64,000 bases of DNA from Leptospira dzoumogneensis (GTDB taxonomy: Bacteria > Spirochaetota > Leptospiria > Leptospirales > Leptospiraceae): positions 109,671-173,670 of the forward strand of contig NZ_RQHS01000022.1 in the NCBI RefSeq assembly GCF_004770895.1, given 5' to 3'. The translations under genes and the position numbers were made by a program. Positions 27,564-36,442 of the stretch are shown piece by piece (within the stretch, counting starts at the first letter, position 1; each line of letters opens with the position of its first letter). Under the pieces are notes generated by a model, which was not told where the DNA came from, did not search any database, and saw only the letters and a list, made by a program, of their open reading frames with translations.

Positions 27564-28724
27564 TCATTTTGGCATATTAGGCAAAACCGGACTTGTTAAG
27601 GATTTTAAAAAAGACACAAGGTCCGCTTTCTCTTGACCGCTAAGTCTTAAAGGACGAATACCACTGCTTAAAAAAGGATTCGACTCCCCACCTCTATCAT
27701 ACAGATCGATTACCTGCTCTAGACTTGTTAAACTTCCGTCATGCATATAAGGAGAAGTTAATGCTATATTTCTTAGACCTGGAGTCTTAAATGCTCCCAG
27801 ATCTTCACTAACTCCTGTGACCGCAAACCTACCCAACTCGGAAGATTCTATATTGGTAAGTATTTCTTCATCGGAAGTAGGATTGTTTTTTGATTCGGAC
27901 TTTTTCTGGAGGATCTCTTCTAACTTAGGCTGTATTCTTTTGAAGCCAACTCCCAAATTATGGAATTTATCATCGATAAAGATCGCGTATGTTTCTCCTA
28001 TCATATGGCAGTCTTGGCATCTTGCCTTCCCCATATACAGATTCAAACCTCGGATTGCAGACTCGGATAATGCTTTTTCTTCTTTTCCGAATCTATAACG
28101 ATCAAAAGGAGAATTTCCGGAAATGATCGTTCTTTCAAAAGATGCGATCGCCATGGCAACATGATCGATTCCGATAGAATCCGGATCTATTCCGAAGACT
28201 GTCTTGAACTTGGAAGTATAATCCGGATCCGATCTTACGATCTTTATAAGATCGTCATGGCTGGAAAGACCATGCTCTACCGGATTTAAGAGAGGATCTT
28301 TGGACTGAGCTTCTAAATCGTTCCTTCTTCCATCCCAAAACTGTGTTCTATAGTAGGCTGCATTTAATACCGTAGGTGCATTTCTCGTTCCGGTAAGATT
28401 TTTAATACCTTTAGAGACCTTAAGTTTATCTACAAATGCCTGTTCCGGTTTATGACAGGTAGCGCAAGAAACTGTTCCATCCAAGCTGAATCTTTTGTCT
28501 GAGTATAATTTAGCGCCTAACGATACTTTATCGCTGGATTGAGGATTGTTTTTAGGGACAGGTATATCGGGTAATCCCAAAATCCCGCTCGGAATATAGG
28601 TAAGTTCCGTTAAGTCTGTGTCCTTCTTTTCTTTAGGACCGCAGCTTATACAATAAAAAATGAATATAAGAAATATATATCCTAAAAACTTGGAATCGAT
28701 TCGCGAAAACAAAGATACTTTCAT
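27564..28724 (-). CDS. Di-haem cytochrome c peroxidase/MauG-family lipoprotein
   Basis: 386 residues. FYCISC gives a lipobox with Cys28. Two haem sites are present: CATCH (87-91) and CQDCH (236-240). The family signatures NAPTVLNAAYYRTQFWDGR and KTPGLRNIALTSPYMHDGSLTSL-type C-terminus are recognisable. Such enzymes reduce hydrogen peroxide or oxidise protein side chains. It is the first gene of a reverse-strand operon with a metallophosphoesterase, a cytochrome c and a lipoprotein. Membrane anchoring is less common for bacterial cytochrome c peroxidases, which are often soluble. Confidence 0.92.
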   Translation of the reverse strand: MKVSLFSRIDSKFLGYIFLIFIFYCISCGPKEKKDTDLTELTYIPSGILGLPDIPVPKNNPQSSDKVSLGAKLYSDKRFSLDGTVSCATCHKPEQAFVDKLKVSKGIKNLTGTRNAPTVLNAAYYRTQFWDGRRNDLEAQSKDPLLNPVEHGLSSHDDLIKIVRSDPDYTSKFKTVFGIDPDSIGIDHVAMAIASFERTIISGNSPFDRYRFGKEEKALSESAIRGLNLYMGKARCQDCHMIGETYAIFIDDKFHNLGVGFKRIQPKLEEILQKKSESKNNPTSDEEILTNIESSELGRFAVTGVSEDLGAFKTPGLRNIALTSPYMHDGSLTSLEQVIDLYDRGGESNPFLSSGIRPLRLSGQEKADLVSFLKSLTSPVLPNMPK

Positions 28725-29238
28725 ACGACATCGCCGACAAAATTTCCGCTTAGAATAGTTCTAGAATTAAAATAGGTCAAGGCCTACAGGGAGAAAAAGT
28801 TAGATTATTAGAATTTTTTTATCCTTCAACTTGAGAGTAAGTTTCAAAATTTATAAATAAGTTAAAACATTCGTTTTATTTAAAGTAATCAGATCTCATG
28901 AAAAACTATACATTCTTAAAGTATAATATATATGGAAGAATATCTAAAACCTTTGTTTATCTTCTCATTTCAAATCTTTTTACGTTATTTCATGCTTGGT
29001 GTAAACTCGACGGAAAATCGAAGTTTAGCAAGTTTTGGAAATTAATTATTTCCAAAACTAAAATAAAGGTACAAAAGCCCTGTCTAGAAATTCCAACACG
29101 CGATACACCCCGTCGAACTACCCACCCTTCACAAAATACTGAGCTTCTCTCTAACCAATTATACACTCTAAGACTCTTTTTCTAGCTTCTTCACTAAAAT
29201 CAGCAGATTTATCCGTTATTACGGATACAATATCCGCC
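28725..29238. other. AT-rich intergenic region, no gene called
   Basis: This 514-base gap separates the divergent peroxidase operon and carbonic anhydrase gene. It is strongly AT-rich, with an open frame at 28898-29185 that lacks a ribosome site and shows biased low-complexity residues, so I do not call it. An inverted repeat ATCCGT-TATT-ACGGAT at 29211-29226 lies 12 bases before the carbonic anhydrase start and may be an operator or hairpin. Confidence 0.6.
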
Positions 29239-29850
29239 ATGTCAAACTCAACTGTATTGCAAAAAGAAACCAGCAAAGTGCATGAAGAAGTCATAGAGGC
29301 GAATCGGAAGTACGTTTCCGAGTTCGGTAAAAAGGGAGAATTGGCACTTCCCCCTGCCAGAAGTTTTACGATCCTGACCTGCATGGACGCAAGATTGGAT
29401 CCGGCTAAGTATGCGGGTCTTTCCGAAGGAGATGCTCACGTTATACGAAACGCAGGAGGAAGAGCGAGTGACGATGCGATCAGATCTCTCATCATTTCCC
29501 ATAAACTTTTAGGCACGAAAGAATTTTTCGTGATCCATCATTCAGACTGCGGAATGGCATTATTCACGGACCAGATCATCCGCAACCTTTTGGAAAAAAG
29601 TCTAAAAACCGCAACCGTAGATTCCAGCGGATGGAAGAATAAAGAAGAATCAGGAGGATCGGATGAAGCTAGATTCATCTCCTTTCTAACATTTGAAAGT
29701 CTGGAAAAAAGTGTGGTAGATGATGTGAAAAGGATCAGAAACCATCCTCTGATCCCTAAGGATATTCCTGTTTACGGATACTTCTACGATGTGAAAACCG
29801 GAAAACTTGTGGAAGTGGAAGAAGCTACCAAGATCGGAAGAGCTTCTTGA
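29239..29850 (+). CDS. Beta-class carbonic anhydrase
   Basis: 203 residues. The zinc ligands and catalytic dyad are all visible: Cys48, Asp50 and Arg52 in TCMDARLD, then His101 and Cys104 in [28 protein letters not shown] is the conserved active-site strand and helix. It interconverts carbon dioxide and bicarbonate in the cytoplasm. The short N-terminus and [11 protein letters not shown] place it in the small clade-D type. It is a single-gene unit closed by a bidirectional terminator. Confidence 0.95.
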   Translation: MSNSTVLQKETSKVHEEVIEANRKYVSEFGKKGELALPPARSFTILTCMDARLDPAKYAGLSEGDAHVIRNAGGRASDDAIRSLIISHKLLGTKEFFVIHHSDCGMALFTDQIIRNLLEKSLKTATVDSSGWKNKEESGGSDEARFISFLTFESLEKSVVDDVKRIRNHPLIPKDIPVYGYFYDVKTGKLVEVEEATKIGRAS

Positions 29851-29866
29851 TCCTTAAAAAGAGTTA

Positions 29867-29908
29867 CCGGAAGAAAACAGATCATTCATTTCTAATATTT
29901 TCTTCCGG
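29867..29908. terminator. Bidirectional terminator
   Basis: CCGGAAGAAAA (29867-29877) pairs with TTTTCTTCCGG (29898-29908), with T-rich DNA following on both strands. It separates the convergent carbonic anhydrase and outer-membrane protein genes. Confidence 0.85.
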
Positions 29909-29915
29909 TTTTTAT

Positions 29916-31265
29916 TTAGATCCTGATAGAATATCCGAAAGACCAGATAATACTATGAAGCGGGATCTTTTGTTCTAAGTGTTTGTTCACAAGAGCCTGC
30001 TTTACATTAGGATCTAATCCGGAATTTTGGATGGAACTTAAGATAAGATCGTTCACGAATCCATAACCTTTAGAAGGATCTATAGTCAATCCATCATTAG
30101 AATTCCCTGTTAATGGACCTACCCAGGTTGCGCCAGGCACGGTTCCGACCGTTTGGCCTCCTACATTATTCGGATAATAGTAGTTATTATCTATCATATA
30201 AGTGTTCGGCCTGTAAACGTCGGTGAGCGAGAAAGAGAATCCCAAATACTTTACGGTTACCTTATAGTCTATATTCTTAAAACCGGACCTTCTATCTATA
30301 TTATCGTTATAGTACTGATACCCGAAATCTATACCTGGTTGGATCTTAAAATTTTCAGTGATCTCATAGTCATGGAACACCGAGAATTTATGAAAAGTGG
30401 TACCATTAAACGCGTTAGTGGGATATCCCGATTCCAGGTCCTTCTCCCCTGCGATATTTGAACCGCCGATCCTTTCAGAAGTCACTCTCACATTATAGGT
30501 ATAAGTCGGATGAATATACTTCAACACAGGCAATGCCCAGCCGAAAGTAAAAAGTCCTAGAGCAAAACTAGGCTGATTATTCGCATAATAGATCCAACCC
30601 GCATTCCAATCTCCTAAACGATTGGTGGACCATCTGTAATTGAGAAGAGTGGCAAGACCTTCTCTCAATCCGTTAGGCTCCTTTCTCAATCTGTTCGTAT
30701 TCGGATCTTCCGCAACCTTCTCCTGATCAACTCCCGGCCCGTACGGATGTGATTGAAAAACTCCGTCCACATCTCTGTTCGTTCTTCCGGTCAATGGAGA
30801 ATAATCCCTGATGATCAGTTGTAAACCTTCCACAGGAGTGGGAATATTCACCATCGTATCCAAGATCAATGATTTAGGAAGTTCAGAATAATGAAGATCT
30901 CCTCTTCTATCAAAAGCATTTCCGAATAAACTGTTACCGTTGATGAATACATCATTGGTCAAAGACTGGGTCCAAATCAGGTCATAATTTCTTTTTTGAG
31001 AGATCTGTTTTTGGTCCTTCAATTCCTGCACATTACCATCGGCCTGGACGCTTGCGACTTCCGATTTTGGAACCCGGATCGGGATGGAATCTTCTAAACT
31101 AAATATATAATATTCTTCCGCTTCCTTCTCCAGTTTGAGATTTTTTAGGACTTTCCCGGATTTTAGTCTCACCTCATCTCCTAAAAGAGATGTGATCAAA
31201 AAGAAGGAAAACAGCAAAATCGCTAAACTTCGGTAGGATTTCTGAATCGACCTAAGTGTTTTCAT
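29916..31265 (-). CDS. Beta-barrel outer-membrane protein with N-terminal SH3-like segment
   Basis: 449 residues from the ATG at 31265, chosen because GAGGAG lies six bases upstream; a longer frame starts at 31322 without such a site. A signal peptide (ends near SLLGDE) precedes a small domain EVRLKSGKVLKNLKL..IRVPKSEVASV, then a barrel with alternating aromatic strands (WSTNRLGDWNAGWIYYA, FSVFHDYEITENFKI) ending in SFGYSIRI. The ligand is unknown. It is divergent from an ArsR-family gene with two inverted-repeat operators between, so it is probably the regulator's target. Confidence 0.82.
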   Translation of the reverse strand: MKTLRSIQKSYRSLAILLFSFFLITSLLGDEVRLKSGKVLKNLKLEKEAEEYYIFSLEDSIPIRVPKSEVASVQADGNVQELKDQKQISQKRNYDLIWTQSLTNDVFINGNSLFGNAFDRRGDLHYSELPKSLILDTMVNIPTPVEGLQLIIRDYSPLTGRTNRDVDGVFQSHPYGPGVDQEKVAEDPNTNRLRKEPNGLREGLATLLNYRWSTNRLGDWNAGWIYYANNQPSFALGLFTFGWALPVLKYIHPTYTYNVRVTSERIGGSNIAGEKDLESGYPTNAFNGTTFHKFSVFHDYEITENFKIQPGIDFGYQYYNDNIDRRSGFKNIDYKVTVKYLGFSFSLTDVYRPNTYMIDNNYYYPNNVGGQTVGTVPGATWVGPLTGNSNDGLTIDPSKGYGFVNDLILSSIQNSGLDPNVKQALVNKHLEQKIPLHSIIWSFGYSIRI

Positions 31266-31332
31266 AGGAGTCTCCTCTGTTCCGTTTACGCAATCTTTGG
31301 GCTTTAAGGCAAAACGGAGCATTTCCCCAATA

Positions 31333-31400
31333 GTTCAATAATATTTGAACTTTAAAACTTAGAAAGTGCTTGTCAATCTTTTGTTCAAATATTATTGAAC
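31333..31400. promoter_or_regulatory. Two 18-bp operators in a divergent promoter region
   Basis: GTTCAATAATATTTGAAC at 31333-31350 and its exact reverse complement at 31383-31400 flank a 32-bp spacer. Each is an inverted repeat GTTCAA-N6-TTGAAC. The spacer holds TTGTCA/TTGACA-type -35 sequences for both directions (31370-31376). These are the best candidates for binding by the ArsR-family protein encoded at 31431. Confidence 0.85.
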
Positions 31401-31430
31401 TTTATAAGGAGTACTGGAAAAAAAATTCCG

Positions 31431-31775
31431 ATGTCTAAACAGCCAACTCACCCTAATTTAGATCAGATAGAATTGAACTCTATATTCGAGGCGGTAAGTG
31501 ATCCGATCCGAAGGAAGATATTATTGGACCTTTCCGAAAAAGGAGAATCGAATTGTTCTACCTTTCTGATCTATGCACCTAAAACAAATCTTTCGTATCA
31601 TATGGGGAAGTTAAGGGACGCGGGGATGATTTTTACTAGATACGAAGGAACCCAGAGATTTTCTATCATCCGTAAAGATGACCTGGAAAAAAAATTCCCA
31701 GGCCTGCTCGACACAATTTTAAAAAGTGCAAAAATAGAAAACAAGCAAGAAGAAGTTTCCCTGCTCAAAGTCTAA
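31431..31775 (+). CDS. ArsR/SmtB-family transcriptional regulator
   Basis: 114 residues from ATG 31431; a TTG at 31395 inside the operator is less likely. The winged-helix core is SDPIRRKILLDLSEKGESNCSTF, the recognition helix NLSYHMGKLRDAGMI, and the wing TRYEGTQRFSIIRKDDL. No clear CxC metal-binding motif is present on the recognition helix (a single Cys lies before it), so the signal may be an organic ligand, redox or a metal held elsewhere. The two exact inverted repeats upstream suggest it represses itself and the outer-membrane protein. Confidence 0.9.
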   Translation: MSKQPTHPNLDQIELNSIFEAVSDPIRRKILLDLSEKGESNCSTFLIYAPKTNLSYHMGKLRDAGMIFTRYEGTQRFSIIRKDDLEKKFPGLLDTILKSAKIENKQEEVSLLKV

Positions 31776-31783
31776 CTCTAAAC

Positions 31784-32740
31784 TTAACCTTTCATTAATT
31801 GTAAACCTTCGGCAATACTAACCACAGGTTTATATCCTAATTCTTTTTTGGCCTTATCGATACGGATGGTACATTCTTTTCCCATTATATCTACAGGAAA
31901 TCTCATCATCGGAGGTTCTTTACGAATTCCGAATATTCTCCAGGTCCCCTCCACTATCATCGCTAAAAATCCAGCCAGTGCAGAAGGAACGGAAGCCTGA
32001 GGAAGTGTAATTCCTTGGGTTTGCATCATCTCCGTTAAAAATGTTTTCACAGTCCTATCTTCGTCATCTGTGATGAAATATATTTGGCCTGGTGTGCCCA
32101 TTGTTAAAGCAAGTTCAGTTGCATGGACCAAATTCGGGATACAAGTCACTGAAGTTTTGGCTCTTCCTCCATCCAGCCACATAAATTTTCCTTCGGCCAC
32201 CATCTTTTTGAGAACAGGAAGAACGGACGTATCTCCCGGACCCCAAACTAGTCTGGGTCTTAGAGCTATCGTCTCGAATCCTGGACGATTTGCGGAGACC
32301 ACTTTTCTTTCGGCCTCTCCTTTTGTGCGGCTATAATAGTAAGGAGTTTTTTTAGGATAAGGATAAGTCTCATCTATCTGGACCATGTCTTGCCCATGAA
32401 AAAGTGCGGCCTCTGTTCCCATATGTATAAATCTTTTGACACCTGCTTTTTGAGATGCTTCTAATAAGCGAGAAGTTCCTTCTACATTTCCTTTCCAAAA
32501 ATCTTGGTACGTTCCCCATGGGCCTACGAATGCTGCGCAATGGATCACTATATCAATTCCGGCTAGATCTTTTTCAGTGATAGATTCTAAACTTCCACTT
32601 ACTATTTCAAAACCTTGCTGAGTTAAAGCAGAGTCCGTTTTTGGAGATCTGGACAATACTTTTACCTTATGTTTTTCTTTTAAATGACGAGCAATCGCTC
32701 CGCCCACAAATCCGGAAGCTCCGGTAATAAATACATTCAT
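31784..32740 (-). CDS. NAD(P)-dependent epimerase/3-beta-hydroxysteroid dehydrogenase-like protein
   Basis: 318 residues from ATG 32740, chosen because GGGAG lies just upstream; a start 18 bases earlier lacks it. It is an extended short-chain dehydrogenase: the Rossmann motif VFITGASGFVGGAIA, NAD-binding Asp, and catalytic Tyr-x3-Lys in YYYSRTKGEAERKV with an upstream TEAALF serine/threonine region. Family members act on sugar nucleotides, sterols or flavonols; the substrate cannot be read. The gene is convergent with the ArsR gene, eight bases away. It appears to be a single-gene unit. Confidence 0.88.
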   Translation of the reverse strand: MNVFITGASGFVGGAIARHLKEKHKVKVLSRSPKTDSALTQQGFEIVSGSLESITEKDLAGIDIVIHCAAFVGPWGTYQDFWKGNVEGTSRLLEASQKAGVKRFIHMGTEAALFHGQDMVQIDETYPYPKKTPYYYSRTKGEAERKVVSANRPGFETIALRPRLVWGPGDTSVLPVLKKMVAEGKFMWLDGGRAKTSVTCIPNLVHATELALTMGTPGQIYFITDDEDRTVKTFLTEMMQTQGITLPQASVPSALAGFLAMIVEGTWRIFGIRKEPPMMRFPVDIMGKECTIRIDKAKKELGYKPVVSIAEGLQLMKG

Positions 32741-32870
32741 AACTTCTCCCAAGTTCAATTTTTCGGAACTTGGGAAGAAATGTATCTTAAAAACCGGAAA
32801 TGGTCGTATAAAATTAATAAATTCTTTCCGAAAGGATCGACCGTATTCTCAAAGGCAAATATTCGATTTA

Positions 32871-33227
32871 TTAAAAGAAAATTTTTGCCAAAGCAAAATA
32901 AAATCCACCTGCCGCAAAAATAGAAGAGATGGTCCATCTTGTCTGAGAAATAATCGCAGAATGAATATTGGACATCCCATTCCACATTTCGGATTTAATT
33001 TCTGTCCGCATATCCCCCATTTCGACCCTTAGCTCAGCAATCGAATTGGAAAACGCCTTGGATTCTTCTGAAAGTTTACGATCGAATTTTTGGGTCATTA
33101 TCTCCTCCATGTTCTTCCTTCCTATCGTATGTATTTTATTCATCAATTCCAATAAAGATTTGGAAGCCTCTTCTCCCAAGGCATCTCGAATAGACTTAGA
33201 TATCATAAATATATAATCAATTTCCAT
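32871..33227 (-). CDS. Small coiled-coil protein with C-terminal membrane anchor
   Basis: 118 residues. A strong GGAGGT site supports the start at 33227. The middle (about 40-88) is a predicted coiled coil (KLSEESKAFSNSIAELRVEMGDMRTEIKSEM heptads), and residues about 97-116 form one membrane segment near the C-terminus (TISSIFAAGGFYFALAKIFF). The layout resembles DUF1640/CCDC90-like proteins, which is a guess. It may be a tail-anchored oligomer at the inner membrane. It is transcribed alone. Confidence 0.75.
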   Translation of the reverse strand: MEIDYIFMISKSIRDALGEEASKSLLELMNKIHTIGRKNMEEIMTQKFDRKLSEESKAFSNSIAELRVEMGDMRTEIKSEMWNGMSNIHSAIISQTRWTISSIFAAGGFYFALAKIFF

Positions 33228-33457
33228 ACTACCTCCGAGAGAAAGTTATTCAACACATTCCCCTCCCTCTATCTCTTCCTGTTCAGAAAAATTCTTTCCG
33301 CTCGTATCTTTTTAAGAGATGAAAGTGTTATATTTGGAAAATCGATTCCGCGGAATATTGATTCCACATATTATTTTTGCTTTTCCGGCATAAGGTCTTA
33401 AAGTCGTTGACCTTTCTATACTTTGGGAGAAAAATTCTTCGACGGAAGTGGATCGGA

Positions 33458-34399
33458 ATGCGCTCATTTATAAAATATTATGTTTTTATTTTATTCAATT
33501 TGATCTTGGCCGCAAATTTAGAAACTTCGGAAGAAGTTCCTAAAACCGAAATCTCCGAAAAGAAAAAGCAAAAATTCGAATTATTATTAAAGAGACAAAC
33601 TTATAGTTTTATTCCTTATAATTTCACTTCTTATTCTGAAAAAACCGATCCGAATACATCCATAGAAACAAACCATTTGCAGCAAAACCAAAAGGTACTG
33701 GTTCCTGCGGTTTTTAGTTATGAAAATTATGAGAAAAATTACAGAGCGGAGATCTCTTATTACGAAGTAGAATTGGTGAATCCGAATTCGAATGTGATCC
33801 GGTCCGACTCAAACGGTTTATCCGCAGAAAGATTGTATTATTCCCCTTTAGCAAGATCGGAATTCGAAACAAATTTTTATAAGATCATTTCTCCCGTTCA
33901 AAACTGGAATTTATATTTAGGCGGAGGACTTCGTAATATCAATAAGTATACCTACGGCAAATACATGTTAGATGGCGCTTTCCAGGAATATTTTTATACG
34001 TACGGCCCACAGATCTCTGTCCAATCTTCTTACCGATTCATGGAAAATTTTACCGCAAATTTAAGCTTGGATCTGTTTTATACGGAAGGAACTAGATTTT
34101 TCAAAACTCCGATGATCTCTACGGATACATTGGTTTTTACGAATGGAAGCGCCGGGACCAGAGGGATTTTCAGAGGTTATGAGTCCGAAATTTCTCTCCA
34201 ATATAAATTCCATGAGAATATGAGATTTCATTTGGGGTATAACCAAATTTATTCTTATTTCAGTTATTTACATTTCGATCAATTGGATCTAAGTTATAAT
34301 ATTTCTTCACCTTCTTCTATCTCTATTAGTAATGGTTCCAGATCCGGGAACTATGAGATTTTAAGAGGATTCTTCTTGGGGTTTTCAGTTTTTTTTTAA
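33458..34399 (+). CDS. Hypothetical outer-membrane beta-barrel protein
   Basis: 313 residues from ATG 33458, which gives a proper signal peptide (FIKYYVFILFNLILAANLE); a longer frame from 33377 does not. The mature protein has alternating hydrophobic and aromatic strands (NWNLYLGGGLRNINKYTYGKYM, NFTANLSLDLFYTEGTRF, HLGYNQIYSYFSYLHF) and ends in LGFSVFF, the terminal aromatic residue typical of barrel proteins. Ligand unknown. A histidine kinase gene follows 66 bases later in the same direction, but no shared ribosome or promoter signal proves an operon. Confidence 0.75.
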   Translation: MRSFIKYYVFILFNLILAANLETSEEVPKTEISEKKKQKFELLLKRQTYSFIPYNFTSYSEKTDPNTSIETNHLQQNQKVLVPAVFSYENYEKNYRAEISYYEVELVNPNSNVIRSDSNGLSAERLYYSPLARSEFETNFYKIISPVQNWNLYLGGGLRNINKYTYGKYMLDGAFQEYFYTYGPQISVQSSYRFMENFTANLSLDLFYTEGTRFFKTPMISTDTLVFTNGSAGTRGIFRGYESEISLQYKFHENMRFHLGYNQIYSYFSYLHFDQLDLSYNISSPSSISISNGSRSGNYEILRGFFLGFSVFF

Positions 34400-34465
34400 A
34401 ATGTTTCTTATGCAATTTTCTATACAGGGTTCAGGCGGAGAATAAACTGGAGACCAGAGATTAGA

Positions 34466-36442
34466 ATGAGGTCATCTATCTTTCATTTACTAGTTCTCTT
34501 GCTTTTTATGGGATGTTCGGGGAAAGCCGAGGTCTATTCTCCACAAGCAAAAGATGGAATTTTAGATCTGAGAGACTGGGACAGAGATCGTTTCTCTACC
34601 GTTGCCTTAGATGGTGATTGGGAATTTGCAGATGGAGTTATCTCTCCCGATAATTTTACAAAAGACGGATCCATTTCCGTTCCCGGTGCATGGAACTCAT
34701 TTATAAAGAACGGCAAACAACATGAGGGAGAAGGTCTAGGCACTTACAAACTCACCGTCTTACTTGACAAACCGGCAAAAGATCTGGCATTTCAAATCGG
34801 AGACGTATCTACGGCATTCAAACTTTTTCTAAACGGAAAACTACTGATCGAGAACGGGAAGATCGGAAATTCCAGAGAAGAAATGCTTCCTTCCTATAAA
34901 CATCCGATTGTCTTAATAGATGAAGAGTCCAAAGAACTAAAACTCATATTACAAATATCAAATTTTTATCATAGAACCGGAGGTCTTCGCAAATCTATTA
35001 AGATTGGAGATACCCTAGCCGTTTTCGAGGAGAAAAAAAGACAGGTAGCGCTTGGCTGGGTAGTTTTCGGTGCCACCTTCTTCATGGGCCTTTATCATTT
35101 GATCTTATTTTTAATGAGAAGAGTGGACAAATCCGCACTTTGGTTCGGATTATTCTGCATCGATCTAAGTATCAGAGGTTTTTTTACGGGTTCCGTTTTT
35201 ATATACGAAGTCACTCCCGACTCTTTCTGGGTTTATATCCATAAATTGGATATTTTAACCTTCGTATTGGCACTCCCCTTATTCTCCGTTTTTCTAAAAG
35301 CGGTTTTTCCTGACGAAAAATTCCATTCTTATTTTAATAATCTATTCATAGGTGTAAGTTCTATATTCTTTATTTTGGTCCTTGCACTGCCTTCCACCGA
35401 ATATATGAACTATATTAGGATCTTTCAAGGTTTCGTGGGAATTAGTATAGTTTACTTCTTTATAATGATCGCTCTGTGTATTTTCAGAAAAAGAGAAGGT
35501 GCCATTCTATTCGCGGTGGGCTCCTTAATACTTTTCCTGACTACATTAAACGATATTTTAAACCAAAGTTTGATCATAAAAGCAGAATATTTAGCGAGCT
35601 GGGGCCTTCTCGCATTCTTATTCTCCCAAACCGTAATGCTTTCTGTCAGATTTTCCAACGCATTCGTAAGATTGGAAGAACTCCAAAAATCATTGGAACA
35701 AAAAGTAACCGAAAGAACCAAACAATTAGAAGAAGCAAAACATATCGCCGAAGAAGCGAATTCTCTTAAAGACACATTCTTATCTTTAGCGACTCACGAC
35801 TTAAGATCTCCGATCACAACGGTAATCGGTATTTTACATTTGATCAAAAACGATTACGAACAATTGGACGATAAGTCCTTATTGGAATGGGTTGATAGAG
35901 CGGAATATACATCTTCTCAATCTTTAGAAATGATCGCAACACTCTTGGATCTGAATCGACTTAAATCTGGTTCGTTTCCTTTGGACAATAGTTTGATCTA
36001 TGTATATCCGGAAGTAGAAGGTGTATTAGCGAAACTTCTTCCCCAAGCGGAAGCAAAAAAGATCCGTATCATCAACAAAATCCCGGATGATGTAAAATTG
36101 AACGTAGATCGAGCTTTATTCGCCGAAATATTTATCAATCTAGTTTCCAATTCCATAAAATTCTGCAGAGAAAATGATACGATCAGTATAGGATTTTCTA
36201 ATAAGAAAAATGATCCGGAATTTTTTGTAGAAGATACCGGGATAGGAATACCTAAGGATATGATCCCCAATCTATTCTTAACAGAGATTAAATCCACGCG
36301 ACTCGGAACCAAAAATGAATCCGGTACCGGTTTAGGTTTACCCTTGGTCTATAGTATTATAAAAGCGTATAACGGAAAAATTTCAGTAGAATCTGAAGAG
36401 AAAAAAGGAAGCAAATTTACATTCTGCATTCCTAGGATTTAA
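34466..36442 (+). CDS. Orphan sensor histidine kinase with 7TM-DISM-type sensor
   Basis: 658 residues. The start FMGCSG could be a lipobox. Residues about 40-185 form an extracytoplasmic jelly-roll (DGDWEFAD, LGTYKLTVLL, FLNGKLL), like the 7TMR-DISM extracellular domain. Seven membrane helices span about 195-395, and a coiled coil (KVTERTKQLEEAK) leads to the kinase. The H-box THDLRSPI has His444; the N-box is NLVSNSIKF, the D-box DTGIGIP and the G2-box GTGLGLPLV. No response regulator is nearby, so its partner is elsewhere. The stop overlaps recQ on the other strand by four bases. Confidence 0.92.
   Translation: MRSSIFHLLVLLLFMGCSGKAEVYSPQAKDGILDLRDWDRDRFSTVALDGDWEFADGVISPDNFTKDGSISVPGAWNSFIKNGKQHEGEGLGTYKLTVLLDKPAKDLAFQIGDVSTAFKLFLNGKLLIENGKIGNSREEMLPSYKHPIVLIDEESKELKLILQISNFYHRTGGLRKSIKIGDTLAVFEEKKRQVALGWVVFGATFFMGLYHLILFLMRRVDKSALWFGLFCIDLSIRGFFTGSVFIYEVTPDSFWVYIHKLDILTFVLALPLFSVFLKAVFPDEKFHSYFNNLFIGVSSIFFILVLALPSTEYMNYIRIFQGFVGISIVYFFIMIALCIFRKREGAILFAVGSLILFLTTLNDILNQSLIIKAEYLASWGLLAFLFSQTVMLSVRFSNAFVRLEELQKSLEQKVTERTKQLEEAKHIAEEANSLKDTFLSLATHDLRSPITTVIGILHLIKNDYEQLDDKSLLEWVDRAEYTSSQSLEMIATLLDLNRLKSGSFPLDNSLIYVYPEVEGVLAKLLPQAEAKKIRIINKIPDDVKLNVDRALFAEIFINLVSNSIKFCRENDTISIGFSNKKNDPEFFVEDTGIGIPKDMIPNLFLTEIKSTRLGTKNESGTGLGLPLVYSIIKAYNGKISVESEEKKGSKFTFCIPRI

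Noticed and set aside
28898..29185. Open frame of 95 codons in the AT-rich gap before the carbonic anhydrase gene
   Set aside because: It has no ribosome site, low-complexity Lys/Leu/Phe/Ile-rich composition and no recognisable domain; probably chance.
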